Positions 28,508-37,848 are shown, counted from the first letter of the stretch. The stretch is DNA of 64,000 bases from Verrucomicrobiales bacterium (GCA_016793885.1 JAEUHE010000149.1:23125-87124); one strand, 5' to 3'. Translations and numbers: made by a program. Notes: generated by a model from the letters alone, not told the origin.

Positions 28508-29025
28508 GGGGGAGATAAACGATGCAAATGAACGGAGTCCTGACCGTGTTCTTCAAGAAAACACACGTCCACCCGCTCCTGCCGGGCGGTAGGAACGTTT
28601 TTGCCAACGAAATCAGGCTTGATCGGCAGTTCCCGGTGCCCTCGGTCAATCAGAACAGCCAACTGAATTCGATGCGGCCGTCCCAGATCGTGAAGTGCGT
28701 CCAGAGCCGCGCGCGCCGTGCGACCACTGAAGAGGACATCATCCACGATGACCACGGTCTTGCCATTGATGTCCGAGGGCAAGTCAGTGGCATGCACGAC
28801 CATAACCCCTTGTTGATCAAGGTCATCACGATGCATGCTTACATCCAAGCTTCCGTATTCCACGGGATGTTGCCAAATGCCTTCCAATAGCTTCGCCAAG
28901 CGAGTAGCGAGCAACGCCCCGCCTCGAGGGACGCCTGCCAAGATGACTTGTCGACCATCTTCATTTCGTTCGGCGATCTCGTGGGCAATACGCGCCAAGG
29001 CTCGCTGCATCGCTTGTCCGGTCAT
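28504..29025 (-). CDS. pyrR: Pyrimidine operon regulator / uracil phosphoribosyltransferase PyrR
   Basis: PyrR binds pyr mRNA leaders in a UMP-dependent way and also has uracil phosphoribosyltransferase activity. The PRPP-binding loop is [19 protein letters not shown], and [14 protein letters not shown] and the C-terminal DFVGKNVPT loop also match. I chose the ATG at 29025 ([17 protein letters not shown]), giving 173 residues, the family length. A longer frame starting at 29091 would run through the terminator-like hairpin at 29060-29097 and is unlikely. pyrB overlaps its end by 4 nt. Confidence 0.93.
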   Translation of the reverse strand: MTGQAMQRALARIAHEIAERNEDGRQVILAGVPRGGALLATRLAKLLEGIWQHPVEYGSLDVSMHRDDLDQQGVMVVHATDLPSDINGKTVVIVDDVLFSGRTARAALDALHDLGRPHRIQLAVLIDRGHRELPIKPDFVGKNVPTARQERVDVCFLEEHGQDSVHLHRLSPP

Positions 29026-29059
29026 GAGTATGGTGGCGCTCGTCGTCACGGGTGGCAGT

Positions 29060-29097
29060 AAAAATGAAAAAGCACCGGAATGGAAATCCATTCGGTG
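29060..29097 (-). terminator. Terminator/attenuator hairpin in the pyrR leader
   Basis: On the minus strand a 10-bp stem (arms CACCGAATGG / CCATTCCGGTG with one bulge, at 29097-29073) is followed by two runs of five T residues (29071-29067 and 29064-29060). It lies 35 nt upstream of the pyrR start and 77 nt after the previous gene. It may simply end the upstream transcript. It is also placed exactly where a PyrR-controlled attenuator would be; a partial PyrR-box-like sequence (GGTCAGACGGGGCT on the minus strand, about 29142-29129) lies just upstream. Confidence 0.7.
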
Positions 29098-29173
29098 TCC
29101 TAGGAAAGAATTGATACTGAAAACTTAGCCCCGTCTGACCGCCAAACTGCCGCCCCCCCGCAGGCGACGGAGC

Positions 29174-29533
29174 TTAGTTCTGGGCAGCAAAAGGACTCGT
29201 CGAGTGGCGAGACCGACGCCACTTCGCACGATGCTTGATAATCCAGTCGGTCAGCGCTCTTTCGAAGCCGATATCGTAGCCCAACTTCTCAGATTCAAGC
29301 CACTTATGGCGGAGGATCTCCTCCCGCTCGGCCTGAAACTCCCGGTAGAGTGATGAGTTCCTAACGACGTCACTCACACCGGCGGTACCAGCAAAATGGT
29401 TGCTCATACTTGGTTTCGTCTTGTGATAGCGTCCGGAATGTAACATGAGGCGCATAGGTGACAACTCGTTTCTGGAGGTGGACTTTCGACCCCTCTTCTT
29501 GGGGCTTGCCTTTTGAACCAAGGTTCGATTCAT
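29174..29533 (-). CDS. Small basic protein of unknown function
   Basis: I do not recognise a named family. About 119 residues from the ATG at 29533; an in-frame ATG at 29602 would overlap the upstream gene and one at 29407 would leave 77 residues. The N-terminal part is Lys/Arg/Ser-rich and probably disordered. The last ~55 residues look like a folded helical unit: EFQAEREEILRHKWLESEK, then LGYDIGFERALTDWIIKHR, and a basic tail (AKWRRSRHS). The gene follows the GspA/GspB-like pair closely (33 nt), so it may be in the same transcript. A DNA- or RNA-binding role is possible from the charge, but this is a guess. Confidence 0.6.
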   Translation of the reverse strand: MNRTLVQKASPKKRGRKSTSRNELSPMRLMLHSGRYHKTKPSMSNHFAGTAGVSDVVRNSSLYREFQAEREEILRHKWLESEKLGYDIGFERALTDWIIKHRAKWRRSRHSTSPFAAQN

Positions 29534-29565
29534 CGGGACATGGATATTGTGGTGACCCACGGTCA

Positions 29566-30279
29566 TTATTGGAATGCGAGAACCCGCACTTCGTTGTTCC
29601 ATTGAACCGTAACCTCATAACGATCAATGGCTAAGATCTTGGCCTGTTGAACTCTGTCCCCCACAAAAACCGTCTTCGAATTGATCACGGCGGAGGGTCG
29701 GGAAGGCCGATAGTAGATTCCCTGGAGGCTCAGCTTAGGGAATGTGTTGGGAGGCGAAGAGGGAGTGGAGCCTGCGACGGCTGGAGCAGGAGGAGTCGCC
29801 GGGGCCACTGACGCAGGCGAGTCCGTCTTCGGCGCTAGGGCCGCACGAGCCTGAGGGGCAGGCAGAGGAGCAAGCGGGAGAACTGGCGGAGCCTCCGAGG
29901 TAGGAAGGGCACGCGGTGGGGTGAAGGCGGTGACTTTTGCGGGATCCGGAGCCAGGGGTTCCACCGTCCCGACCGCAGACCGGAGGCCGGTAGAGTCAGG
30001 AGAAGCTGTAGGGGGTGGAGCCAGCGCGGGTTCGGTTACCCGGGCATTGACTTCGGTTGGACCTGGGTTCTCGGGCTCTGGAGACGAACCAGAGTGGATC
30101 CCACTCCACCCAAGCCAAAGCGCCCCGACGAGGAGCACCGCAAAGAGTGCGATGGGCCACAGCCTGGTTTCATCGGACGAGGCCTCCACCGTCTGCATCG
30201 TAGAGCCAAGCTCTCCTGCACTGACGTGCTTCGCCTTCTGTTCATTCGCCCTCTTGAGGGCGTCGTTGATAAGACTCAT
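29566..30279 (-). CDS. GspB-like type II secretion assembly protein
   Basis: A 237-residue protein starting MSLINDALKRANEQK, typical of the GspB family. One membrane segment lies at about 41-60 (WPIALFAVLLVGALWLGWSG), a Pro/Ala-rich periplasmic linker at about 65-180, and a C-terminal GspB-type domain at about 183-237 (LQGIYYRPSRPSAVINSKTV and VGDRVQQAKILAIDR). GspB partners the ATPase GspA to insert or assemble the secretin through peptidoglycan. The start overlaps the end of the GspA-like gene by 4 nt. No other gsp genes are in this window. Confidence 0.82.
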   Translation of the reverse strand: MSLINDALKRANEQKAKHVSAGELGSTMQTVEASSDETRLWPIALFAVLLVGALWLGWSGIHSGSSPEPENPGPTEVNARVTEPALAPPPTASPDSTGLRSAVGTVEPLAPDPAKVTAFTPPRALPTSEAPPVLPLAPLPAPQARAALAPKTDSPASVAPATPPAPAVAGSTPSSPPNTFPKLSLQGIYYRPSRPSAVINSKTVFVGDRVQQAKILAIDRYEVTVQWNNEVRVLAFQ

Positions 30280-31091
30280 ATGCTAATTTTTCCCTCCAAC
30301 TCACTGATTGCTCTACCCACGGTGCCAAAATCAATCTGATCGGTATGCTTGACGAATCCAGCCAACAAACACTTGTCGCAGAGCGCGTTGACCAATCGCG
30401 GAATCCCCTTGGAGTAATGGTAAAGCCGCCAAATTGCGGGGCCGGTGAAAGTAGGAGTGCCCTTGGCTCCGGATACCGTCAGTCGATGTTGCACATACTG
30501 CCGAATCTCTTGACGACTGAGGGGAGTGAGATGGTAGCGAATCGTGATCCGCTGACGGAGTTGACGGAGCGAGTGATCTTCCAGACGGTCGCGCAATTCA
30601 GGTTGGCCCATTAGGACAATCTGAAGCAACTTGCGATCATTGGTCTCCAGATTTGAGAGCAGGCGGATCTGCTCCAATGACTCGTTGCTCAGGTTCTGCG
30701 CCTCATCAATGATCAGCAGCACCTCCCGCTCCTTCTGCGCCTCAGAAAGCAAAAAGCGATTGATCTCCGCCAGAACTTCCAAGCGGGTGGCACCCTTGAC
30801 TTCAAGCCCGAATTCCGTCGCAACCGCCCGCAGAAGCTCGTCGTTGTTTAGCACCGGGTTCAATATCAGCGCAGTGGAGAAATTTTTGCCGAGCTCTTCC
30901 AACAATGCTCGGCAGAGAGTGGTCTTGCCAGCTCCCACCTCCCCAGTCAGCTGAACGAACCCTTTGCGTTCCCGAATGCCGTAGAGCATGTGGTTGAACG
31001 CTTCCCGATGGCGCGCGCTATAGAATAAAAACCGCGGATTAGGTGTAATCGTGAACGGCGGTTCAGTTAGACCATAGTATTCCAAATACAC
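30276..31091 (-). CDS. GspA/ExeA-like AAA ATPase
   Basis: A 271-residue AAA ATPase of the ExeA/GspA family. It opens YLEYYGLTEPPFTITPNPRFLF, has Walker A GEVGAGKTTLCRA (about 49-61) and Walker B VLLIIDEAQNLS (about 124-135), followed by LRQRITIRYHLTPLSRQEI. Canonical ExeA has a C-terminal peptidoglycan-binding domain; this protein ends just after the ATPase and lacks it, so it is the short form. The start is a GTG at 31091. Its 4-nt overlap with the GspB-like gene supports a GspA-GspB complex. Confidence 0.85.
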   Translation of the reverse strand: MYLEYYGLTEPPFTITPNPRFLFYSARHREAFNHMLYGIRERKGFVQLTGEVGAGKTTLCRALLEELGKNFSTALILNPVLNNDELLRAVATEFGLEVKGATRLEVLAEINRFLLSEAQKEREVLLIIDEAQNLSNESLEQIRLLSNLETNDRKLLQIVLMGQPELRDRLEDHSLRQLRQRITIRYHLTPLSRQEIRQYVQHRLTVSGAKGTPTFTGPAIWRLYHYSKGIPRLVNALCDKCLLAGFVKHTDQIDFGTVGRAISELEGKISI

Positions 31092-31218
31092 ACTGCCTTG
31101 GGAGCAAACTACGGGCCGATCTTCGAAACGAGCCTAGAGCGGCATATATTGCCCCCTAGCTGACCGATGCCAACTGGGATTCGGGCCGCAGGCAGACGTG
31201 GCGCAATAGGCCACCCTC

Positions 31219-31246
31219 AAAAAAAAGAACGGCCCCGAAGGGCCGT
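31219..31246 (-). terminator. Rho-independent terminator of greA
   Basis: On the minus strand, arms ACGGCCC and GGGCCGT (31246-31240 and 31235-31229) close a CGAA-type tetraloop and are followed, after two bases, by eight T residues (31226-31219). It lies 38 nt after the stop of the long greA gene. A clear intrinsic terminator. Confidence 0.92.
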
Positions 31247-31283
31247 CCCTAAATCTACACTTAACCTATTCTCTAATAGAATA

Positions 31284-33104
31284 TTACGCCTTAAAGAACA
31301 ACTCAATAGACTCCACTTTGAGGGCCCGTTTTTGTCCCTCGAGCTCAAACTCTACCGACTCACCCGGTTTCTTGTTGAGCAAAGCTTGGGCGACAGGGGT
31401 AAGGTAGCTAATAATGTTCTTCTCGGGAGCTGAGTCCCAAGCTCCAAGAATCGTATAGCGCTCCCGCTGGTTGGAAATCAGGTTCGAAACGTCGACATGA
31501 GTTCCTATGCTGACGATGTCGGATTTTGCGTTGGCAAAATCCGTGCCCCGAGCTCGAATGAGTTGAGCCTCTAGTTCGGCCTTGCGTCGCATGAGAATCT
31601 TCTGCATCTCCTTCGCCGCCTTATACTCATGGTTCTCGCGCAAGTCCCCATAACTTCGAGCAATGGCGATTTCCTTCGAGTTGGCGGGGATGGTCTTCTG
31701 AACGAGTTCGTTGTATTCGAGTTTGCGTCGTTCGAGGCTCTCCCAGGATACCACGAGCCCGTTGTCCTGCTTGGATTGCTCGCCAGAGATGAGACTTTGG
31801 ACCGCCGGGTAGCTCTTGACGATCCGCGCGAGCAAGGAGCGCTTGTCCATGTCGTCGAAGCAGGGCGAGAGTTGAAGAGCCCGCGTCAAGTCCTTGATCA
31901 CCTCCAAATCGGCTGAACCGATCAAGTCGACCAGCAACTGCTGATCATCCATGATGTAATCCCGCAAGCGGTTGGACTTTTTCTCATTAAACTGGTCGCG
32001 CTCGATCGCGGTGAGCATGGCCCGAAACACTTCCGGACCGAGGATGTCCGCGAAGGAGTCTGAGCGCTCCTTGGCCAACCAGAGAAGCAATTCACTACTG
32101 GCGCTGTGGCGACTGATCAGCATCGCCAATGCGTCCTTGAGTTGAGGCATCTTTCCTTCGGAGATCAGCATCGTCGCACATTCACCGGTCGCCTTTGCGG
32201 AGAGGCTGTTCAAGGATCCGAGCAACGCCTCGTGCCAAAGAGTGGGAGCCGAATCACGGAACGACTGCAACGCCCTCTTGTGCTTCCCAATGGAGATCTG
32301 CTCAAAAATTTGAGCAAACTTGATGTCCTGACTCCAAACTGCCGTGGTCTTGATTTCGTCAGCAGACGGGGTCAACCCAGCAGCGGCACACAGATCGTCC
32401 CGAACGAAGATGCCTTCGAGTGCCACGGAGGGTTGGGTCCGAAGATAGGTCGCAATTTCGCCGTTGAGGGCAGCGATCATCTCATTCGCAACCGTGGCCC
32501 GATCCGTCAAGTCTGAGAAGCTCTTGAGAGCCTCGTTGCAAGACGTAGTCTTGGCTTTCAAACCTTTGGCCGATCGGAATTCGGAAAGCAGTCGTTCGGA
32601 TAGCGCCGTTTCCTGCACTTGATAGATGATGGCGTCAGACTTCTTGGCAGGGATCTGGAAATGCCCATCCTTCTTCATTTCTTTCTTCGCAACCTCCCAC
32701 CATTTGCGCCAATCGTCGGCAATAACGTCAGGCACCAACACCTGTTGGATCTGCTCGAGAGTAGCCCGGCCACTGAAGCTCTGGATTACCAACTTAATCA
32801 AGTCTAGATGATGCAGGGCTGCCATTTGCCGCAACCCCTCAAGATCAGCCGCCTTGCGCGCCAGGATATGGTCCCGAGGAATGGGGCGAAGAGATTCGGC
32901 CGCAAATCCGAGATCCATGTAGTGTCCAGACTTGGTCTGGAAATCGATGGTAAATCTCGAAAAGACCGTATCAATGGCTTTGATGCGGCCAAACCCCCAA
33001 CTGCGGTGATGGCAATACCCACTGGTGGTAAGAGCAACCAAGGCCTCGATGTGCTTTACTTCGAGCTTCCCGGCTGCGGCCAGCTTTTCAAACTCTTCTC
33101 TCAT
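31284..33104 (-). CDS. greA: Long-form transcription elongation factor GreA
   Basis: Rescues backtracked RNA polymerase by stimulating transcript cleavage. The GreA core is only the last ~160 of 606 residues: the coiled coil around 445-520 (PANSKEIAIARSYGDLREN, then EYKAAKEMQKILMRRKAEL) and the C-terminal FKBP-like domain (VSIGTHVDVSNL to the end). The acidic tip with D and E in GDLRENHEY is intact. The first ~440 residues are an extra helical region starting HHRSWGFGRIKAID; a similar extension is known in chlamydial GreA. It has its own terminator. The function of the extension is unknown. Confidence 0.88.
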   Translation of the reverse strand: MREEFEKLAAAGKLEVKHIEALVALTTSGYCHHRSWGFGRIKAIDTVFSRFTIDFQTKSGHYMDLGFAAESLRPIPRDHILARKAADLEGLRQMAALHHLDLIKLVIQSFSGRATLEQIQQVLVPDVIADDWRKWWEVAKKEMKKDGHFQIPAKKSDAIIYQVQETALSERLLSEFRSAKGLKAKTTSCNEALKSFSDLTDRATVANEMIAALNGEIATYLRTQPSVALEGIFVRDDLCAAAGLTPSADEIKTTAVWSQDIKFAQIFEQISIGKHKRALQSFRDSAPTLWHEALLGSLNSLSAKATGECATMLISEGKMPQLKDALAMLISRHSASSELLLWLAKERSDSFADILGPEVFRAMLTAIERDQFNEKKSNRLRDYIMDDQQLLVDLIGSADLEVIKDLTRALQLSPCFDDMDKRSLLARIVKSYPAVQSLISGEQSKQDNGLVVSWESLERRKLEYNELVQKTIPANSKEIAIARSYGDLRENHEYKAAKEMQKILMRRKAELEAQLIRARGTDFANAKSDIVSIGTHVDVSNLISNQRERYTILGAWDSAPEKNIISYLTPVAQALLNKKPGESVEFELEGQKRALKVESIELFFKA

Positions 33105-33157
33105 AGATTACGGTGCTGAAAATTCGTGAGTCCTGACGTATTTCCCTTTATTAAAGC

Positions 33158-34522
33158 TTGCGCGTGGAAAAACCAAGACAAATTGCCTTCAGGGTACTTC
33201 AGCGCCATGCTGAAAGTGATGAGTATGTCGAAGATGTACTCTCGGCCGAACTGAGAAACAGCCCGCTCGCAGGGAGCGACCGTGGCCTGACTCATGAACT
33301 CGTGTGCGGAGTGGTTCGGCTTCAGCGAGCTCTGGATTGGATGATCGACCGGCGTACCGATGGCAGACCCCAGCAACCCATCATCCGCACGATTCTTCGG
33401 CTGGGCTTGTACCAGCTTCTATGGCTCGAGCGAGTGCCTCCACATGCCGCAGTGAACGAAACCGTGGAGCTCGCGAAGGCGCTCAACTTGGGACCCATCG
33501 CCGGCTTCATCAACGCTGTAATGCGCGGTGTCGCAGGATCACTGCCTGAGACCAGACTCGCTCTCAAGGAACTCGAAAGCACAAATCCGGATATCGCCTT
33601 CTCCCATCCAGGGTGGTTGTGCCGAAGATGGGAGGAACATTGGGGTCGGGAGAACATGCTCAAACTGATTCAATGGAATAATTTGCCGCCCCGTATCTAC
33701 GCCCGATTGAACACCCTGAAGATCACCCAAGCCGCCCTCGAAGAAGCGTGGCGTGATGAGAAAGTGGTTTTTGAGCGACGCAGCTTCCCTTGGGCCACCA
33801 GATTTGTAATTTACGAGCTGATTGAACACCCTCCCATCGCCCACCTGAAGTCGTTTCTAGAGGGGGGTTTTTACATTCAGGACCCCAGTACGTTGCTGGC
33901 CGTCGAAACCATGGACCCGCAGCCTGGAGAAACCGTGCTCGACCTCTGCGCCGCCCCCGGAGGCAAGACAAGTTTGATTGCTCAGCAGATGCAGAACCGC
34001 GGGCAAATCATCGCGCAGGACACGCACCGAGCTCGACTTCTGCGATTGCGAGATAACTGTTCAAGGCTGGGCGTAAGCATCGTCCGAGCATCCTCCAGCA
34101 CAGGGGTAACTCATCCGGAACTTAGCCTCAGTTTCGATCGCATTCTGGTCGATGCGCCATGCTCCAACACCGGAGTTACGCGGCGTCGTGTCGACCTCCG
34201 CTGGCGCGTCAAAGCTGAGGAGATCTACCGACTTCAATCCACCCAGCAAGAATTGCTCGCCGATGCGGCGGTCCAACTCAAGCCAGGGGGATTGCTGGTC
34301 TACAGCACCTGCAGCCTTGAGCCAGAGGAGAACCAAGCCGTCAGCAAGTGGTTTGTCTCTCAGCACCAGGACTTTAGGTGTGTGCAGGAACAACAGCTAA
34401 AACCCTTCGAACACGCGGTTGATGGAGCTTTTGTAGCGGCCTTCCGCAAGCGACCCCATCCCGGAACCCATTCCGCTGTTGACAATATCAGCAGGAGGCC
34501 CGATGGTTCATCGGTAAGTTAA
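33158..34522 (+). CDS. rsmB: 16S rRNA (cytosine(967)-C(5))-methyltransferase RsmB
   Basis: Methylates C967 of 16S rRNA with S-adenosylmethionine. The 454-residue protein has an N-terminal NusB-like RNA-binding domain (about 1-140; AFRVLQRHAESDEYVEDVL) and a C-terminal Rossmann methyltransferase (SAM motif DLCAAPGGKTSLIA, PC motif DAPCSNTG, and YSTCSLEPEENQ with the catalytic cysteine). The start is not an ATG: TTG at 33158 or GTG at 33164; both give a normal N-terminus. It is divergent from greA (53 nt gap) and is followed 16 nt later by the sulfite reductase gene. Confidence 0.93.
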   Translation: MRVEKPRQIAFRVLQRHAESDEYVEDVLSAELRNSPLAGSDRGLTHELVCGVVRLQRALDWMIDRRTDGRPQQPIIRTILRLGLYQLLWLERVPPHAAVNETVELAKALNLGPIAGFINAVMRGVAGSLPETRLALKELESTNPDIAFSHPGWLCRRWEEHWGRENMLKLIQWNNLPPRIYARLNTLKITQAALEEAWRDEKVVFERRSFPWATRFVIYELIEHPPIAHLKSFLEGGFYIQDPSTLLAVETMDPQPGETVLDLCAAPGGKTSLIAQQMQNRGQIIAQDTHRARLLRLRDNCSRLGVSIVRASSSTGVTHPELSLSFDRILVDAPCSNTGVTRRRVDLRWRVKAEEIYRLQSTQQELLADAAVQLKPGGLLVYSTCSLEPEENQAVSKWFVSQHQDFRCVQEQQLKPFEHAVDGAFVAAFRKRPHPGTHSAVDNISRRPDGSSVS

Positions 34523-34538
34523 TCAAATTACTAATGAT

Positions 34539-36215
34539 ATGAGCGCGTCTTCCGAAGCCAAACTCTCGCACAACGAGATAATCAAGCAGGCCATCCCTAC
34601 GCTTGCTGGCAACATTGGCAGTACTTTGGCGGATGCATCTCTGGATCGCTTTTCGGAGGACGACACTCAGTTCCTTAAGTTCCACGGCATCTACCAACAG
34701 GACGACCGGGACAAGCGCAAGACCGGGAAGTTCTTCATGTTCATGATCCGGGGGCGCATTCCGGGTGGTGTGTTGAACGCGAACCAATATGGAGTGTTTG
34801 ACGATTTGGCCAACCAGTATGGCAACTCGACCTTGCGGATCACCTCGCGACAGAGCTTCCAGTTCCATGGCGTCGTCAAGCAGGGGCTCGGAAAAGTGAT
34901 GAAGGGCATCAACGAGAGCTTGCTGGACACGCTGGCCGCTTGTGGGGACGTCAATCGTAATGTCATGTCTCCCCCCACCCCGGCCACCAATGCACTGGGT
35001 GCACAAGTATTGGAAGATGCCCGCCTCGTTTCTCAGGCGCTCCTACCTAAAACCAAGGCGTATCACTCGATCTGGGTGGAAGGTGTGCAGCTAAACCTAG
35101 AGGATCCGGAGAACAAGGAGTTCAGCGATCCTCTCTACGGCAAGACCTATCTGCCGCGCAAATTTAAGGTCGCCTTCGCCATCCCACCGTTGAACGACAC
35201 CGACGTGTTGACGAATTGCATGGGGTTCATTGCGATCGAAGAGCACGGGAAGCTGCTCGGCTACAACCTAACCGCTGGAGGCGGCCTGGGGATGAGCCAC
35301 GGTAACGCTGAAACGTTCCCGCGGGTAGCCGATGTGATCGGATTCATAACGCCCGAGCAACTGGTCCCGATTTCCAAAGGCGTGCTCACCGTCCACCGGG
35401 ATTTCGGCGACCGAACCAACCGCAAACATGCCCGTCTGAAATACGTGCTCGAAGATAAGGGCGTCGAGTGGTTCCGCAACGAACTCCAGCAGCGCACCGG
35501 CATCCAGCTTCAGCCGGCCAAGCCCTTCAGATTCGAGAAGCAGGGGGATCTCTTCGGCTGGCATCCTCAGCAGGACGGCGGGCTCTTCCTCGGACTTTAC
35601 GTGGAAACCGGCCGCATCAAGGACGAGGGGACCTACCAGCTCAAGACTGCATTGCGCAAAATCGTCGACGCCTATAAGCCCGAAATTCGGCTCACGCCAT
35701 CCCAAAACATCGTCCTATCGAACCTGAAAGCCACCGACCGCGAGGCGATCACCAAGTTGCTAGCGCAGCACGGCATCCCTGTGGACAACCAAGCAACCGC
35801 TATCCGGCGGGCCTCCATGGCCTGCCCTGCTCTGCCGACATGCGGATTGGCGCTGGCTGAATCAGAGCGTTATCTCCCGGGTTTGTTGAGCCGTGTAGAA
35901 AGTTTGCTTGCCGAACTCGGGCTGAGCCAACAGGAACTGGTGATCCGCATGACCGGCTGCCCCAACGGCTGCGCTCGCCCTTATATGGCCGAAATCGGAT
36001 TCGTGGGCAGGGCTCCGGGCAAATATAACATCCTGCTCGGCGGAAACGAATCAAGCACCCGGCTCAACCGATCCTACCGCGACAATGTCAAAGATGCCGA
36101 TGTGATCCCGGAACTTAGGACAGTTCTGGGTCGCTACGCCAAGGAGCGACAACCGGCCGAGGCTTTCGGCGATTGGTGTGCTCGCGTGCTTTGGAACGAG
36201 ACGGCCCAAGCTTGA
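34539..36215 (+). CDS. cysI: Assimilatory sulfite reductase hemoprotein
   Basis: Reduces sulfite to sulfide with siroheme and a [4Fe-4S] cluster. The 558-residue protein has the nitrite/sulfite reductase repeats (FHGIYQQDDRD, RITSRQSFQFHG) and the cluster cysteines in CPALPTC (about 428-434) and CPNGC (about 475-479). Sequence is intermediate between NADPH-type CysI and ferredoxin-type SiR (GCARPYMAEIGFVG). No CysJ flavoprotein gene is nearby, so ferredoxin is the more likely donor; that is inference. It heads a run cysI-cysH-cysD-cysNC. Confidence 0.92.
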   Translation: MSASSEAKLSHNEIIKQAIPTLAGNIGSTLADASLDRFSEDDTQFLKFHGIYQQDDRDKRKTGKFFMFMIRGRIPGGVLNANQYGVFDDLANQYGNSTLRITSRQSFQFHGVVKQGLGKVMKGINESLLDTLAACGDVNRNVMSPPTPATNALGAQVLEDARLVSQALLPKTKAYHSIWVEGVQLNLEDPENKEFSDPLYGKTYLPRKFKVAFAIPPLNDTDVLTNCMGFIAIEEHGKLLGYNLTAGGGLGMSHGNAETFPRVADVIGFITPEQLVPISKGVLTVHRDFGDRTNRKHARLKYVLEDKGVEWFRNELQQRTGIQLQPAKPFRFEKQGDLFGWHPQQDGGLFLGLYVETGRIKDEGTYQLKTALRKIVDAYKPEIRLTPSQNIVLSNLKATDREAITKLLAQHGIPVDNQATAIRRASMACPALPTCGLALAESERYLPGLLSRVESLLAELGLSQQELVIRMTGCPNGCARPYMAEIGFVGRAPGKYNILLGGNESSTRLNRSYRDNVKDADVIPELRTVLGRYAKERQPAEAFGDWCARVLWNETAQA

Positions 36216-36264
36216 AGGGCAAGCCTCCCCCACACGAAACCTTAGGCTCCGCAGAGTCTCCGCC

Positions 36265-36996
36265 ATGCTCACTGCATCCGAAGTCAAACGCCTCAACGAA
36301 CGGTTCGACGTAGCTCCAACTCAGGAAATCCTGGCTTGGGCTTGGGAAAAGTTCGGCGCGCGCGCCGCTATCGGCACGAGTTTTCAGGGGGCTGGGCTCG
36401 TGATGATGCACCTGGCCAAGGCCCATGGGCTCCCGTTCCCCGTTTTCACAGTAGATACCAATCTGCTCTTCCCCGAAACCTACGCTCTCAAGCGCCGGCT
36501 AGAGGACTTCTTTGGAGCGCCCATTGAAGGTCTCCAACCCGACCTCACCCTCAAACAGCAGGAGGAAGCTCAAGGGCCTGAACTCTGGAAACGGAACCCA
36601 GACTTGTGCTGCACCATGCGCAAGGTCATGCCCCTGCAAGCTAAGCTCTCGGATCTACACTGCTGGATTACCGGACTCCGCCGCCAGCAATCTGCCACCC
36701 GATCCGAGATCGGGATCGTCGAGGTCTATGTGTTCGATGAGTCCGAGGGACGAGACATCGTCAAACTCAATCCCATGGCCAATTGGAGCCGGGATGCAGT
36801 CTGGAAATACCTGCATGAACACGGGATACCCTACAACCCGCTCCACGACCAAGGCTATCGCTCCATCGGATGCCAACCCTGCACAGAAAAGTCGGCGGGC
36901 GGCGAAAATGAGCGAGCCGGCCGCTGGACCGGCTTCAACAAGGTCGAGTGCGGTATCCACACCTTCCTGCCCAAAAAGGTCGATTTTCAGATCTGA
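36265..36996 (+). CDS. cysH: Adenylyl-sulfate (APS) reductase, CysH family, Fe-S type
   Basis: Reduces activated sulfate to sulfite with thioredoxin. The 243-residue protein starts at the ATG 36265; an in-frame ATG at 36178 overlaps cysI and has no family match. The PAPS-reductase fold carries GTSFQGAG and VFTVDTNLLFPET. The two cysteine pairs that bind a [4Fe-4S] cluster in APS reductases are present (DLCCTMRKV and GCQPCTEK), and the catalytic cysteine lies in ECGIHTF at the C-terminus. The cluster marks it as an APS-type rather than PAPS-only enzyme. Confidence 0.92.
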   Translation: MLTASEVKRLNERFDVAPTQEILAWAWEKFGARAAIGTSFQGAGLVMMHLAKAHGLPFPVFTVDTNLLFPETYALKRRLEDFFGAPIEGLQPDLTLKQQEEAQGPELWKRNPDLCCTMRKVMPLQAKLSDLHCWITGLRRQQSATRSEIGIVEVYVFDESEGRDIVKLNPMANWSRDAVWKYLHEHGIPYNPLHDQGYRSIGCQPCTEKSAGGENERAGRWTGFNKVECGIHTFLPKKVDFQI

Positions 36997-37018
36997 AATC
37001 TCTTAATCGCGAAACGTC

Positions 37019-37831
37019 ATGGACTACCTGTCTAAACTGGAAAATCAGAGTATTTATATTATGCGGGAGGCCTTCAACAAGTTCGAGAACCTGGCCATGC
37101 TTTGGAGCATTGGCAAAGACTCGACAGTGTTGCTTTGGCTGGCGCGCAAAGCCTTCTTAGGGCACGTCCCGTTCCCTCTGGTTCATGTGGACACCACCTA
37201 TAAGATCCCCTCGATGATCGAGTATCGCGATCGCTTGGCGAAGGAATGGGGACTGCAGCTGATCGTGGGCAAGAATGAGGAGGTCCTGAAAACCGGTGTG
37301 ACCTATCCGAACGGCAAGGCTACCCGTGTCGAATGCTGCGGCACGCTCAAGAAGGACGGACTGAAGCAAGTCCTCGAGAAACACCACTTCACGGGAGTGA
37401 TCGTCGGAGTCCGCCGCGACGAGGAGCCAACCCGCGCCAAAGAGCGCTACTTTAGTCCGCGCGACAAGAACATGGAGTGGAATGTGGAGGACCAGCCGCC
37501 CGAGCTGTGGGACCAATTCAAGACTGACTTCGACAAAGACACCCACATTCGGATTCACCCGCTCCTCCACTGGACCGAGCTGAACATTTGGGAATACATC
37601 CAGCGGGAAAACATGCCCATCAGCCCCCTCTACTTCGCGAACGAGAAGGGCGAGCGCTACCGCAGCCTGGGATGCTACCCCTGCACCTTCCCGATCAAGT
37701 CCAACGCCAAGACGATCAGCGAGATCATCACCGAACTCCGCGGCACCAAGGTCCCCGAGCGTTCGGGTCGGGCTCAAGACAAGGAAAGCGAGGACGCTTT
37801 CGAGAAGTTGCGCCGCGACGGCTACATGTAA
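37019..37831 (+). CDS. cysD: Sulfate adenylyltransferase subunit 2
   Basis: Forms adenylyl sulfate from ATP and sulfate, in complex with the GTPase CysN. The 270-residue protein has the PP-loop [13 protein letters not shown] (about 30-42) and the typical [20 protein letters not shown] and [12 protein letters not shown] motifs. Length is slightly below E. coli CysD (302) because the C-terminus is shorter. It starts 22 nt after cysH and ends 17 nt before cysNC. Confidence 0.96.
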   Translation: MDYLSKLENQSIYIMREAFNKFENLAMLWSIGKDSTVLLWLARKAFLGHVPFPLVHVDTTYKIPSMIEYRDRLAKEWGLQLIVGKNEEVLKTGVTYPNGKATRVECCGTLKKDGLKQVLEKHHFTGVIVGVRRDEEPTRAKERYFSPRDKNMEWNVEDQPPELWDQFKTDFDKDTHIRIHPLLHWTELNIWEYIQRENMPISPLYFANEKGERYRSLGCYPCTFPIKSNAKTISEIITELRGTKVPERSGRAQDKESEDAFEKLRRDGYM

Positions 37832-37848
37832 CCCTGAACTTCCCATCC

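Noticed and set aside
29026..29091. Longer start for PyrR at 29091
   Set aside because: It would place the coding region through a terminator-like hairpin and T-run and has no match to PyrR.
37588..37848. Upstream extension of cysNC
   Set aside because: It overlaps cysD in another frame; the CysN family starts at the ATG 37849.
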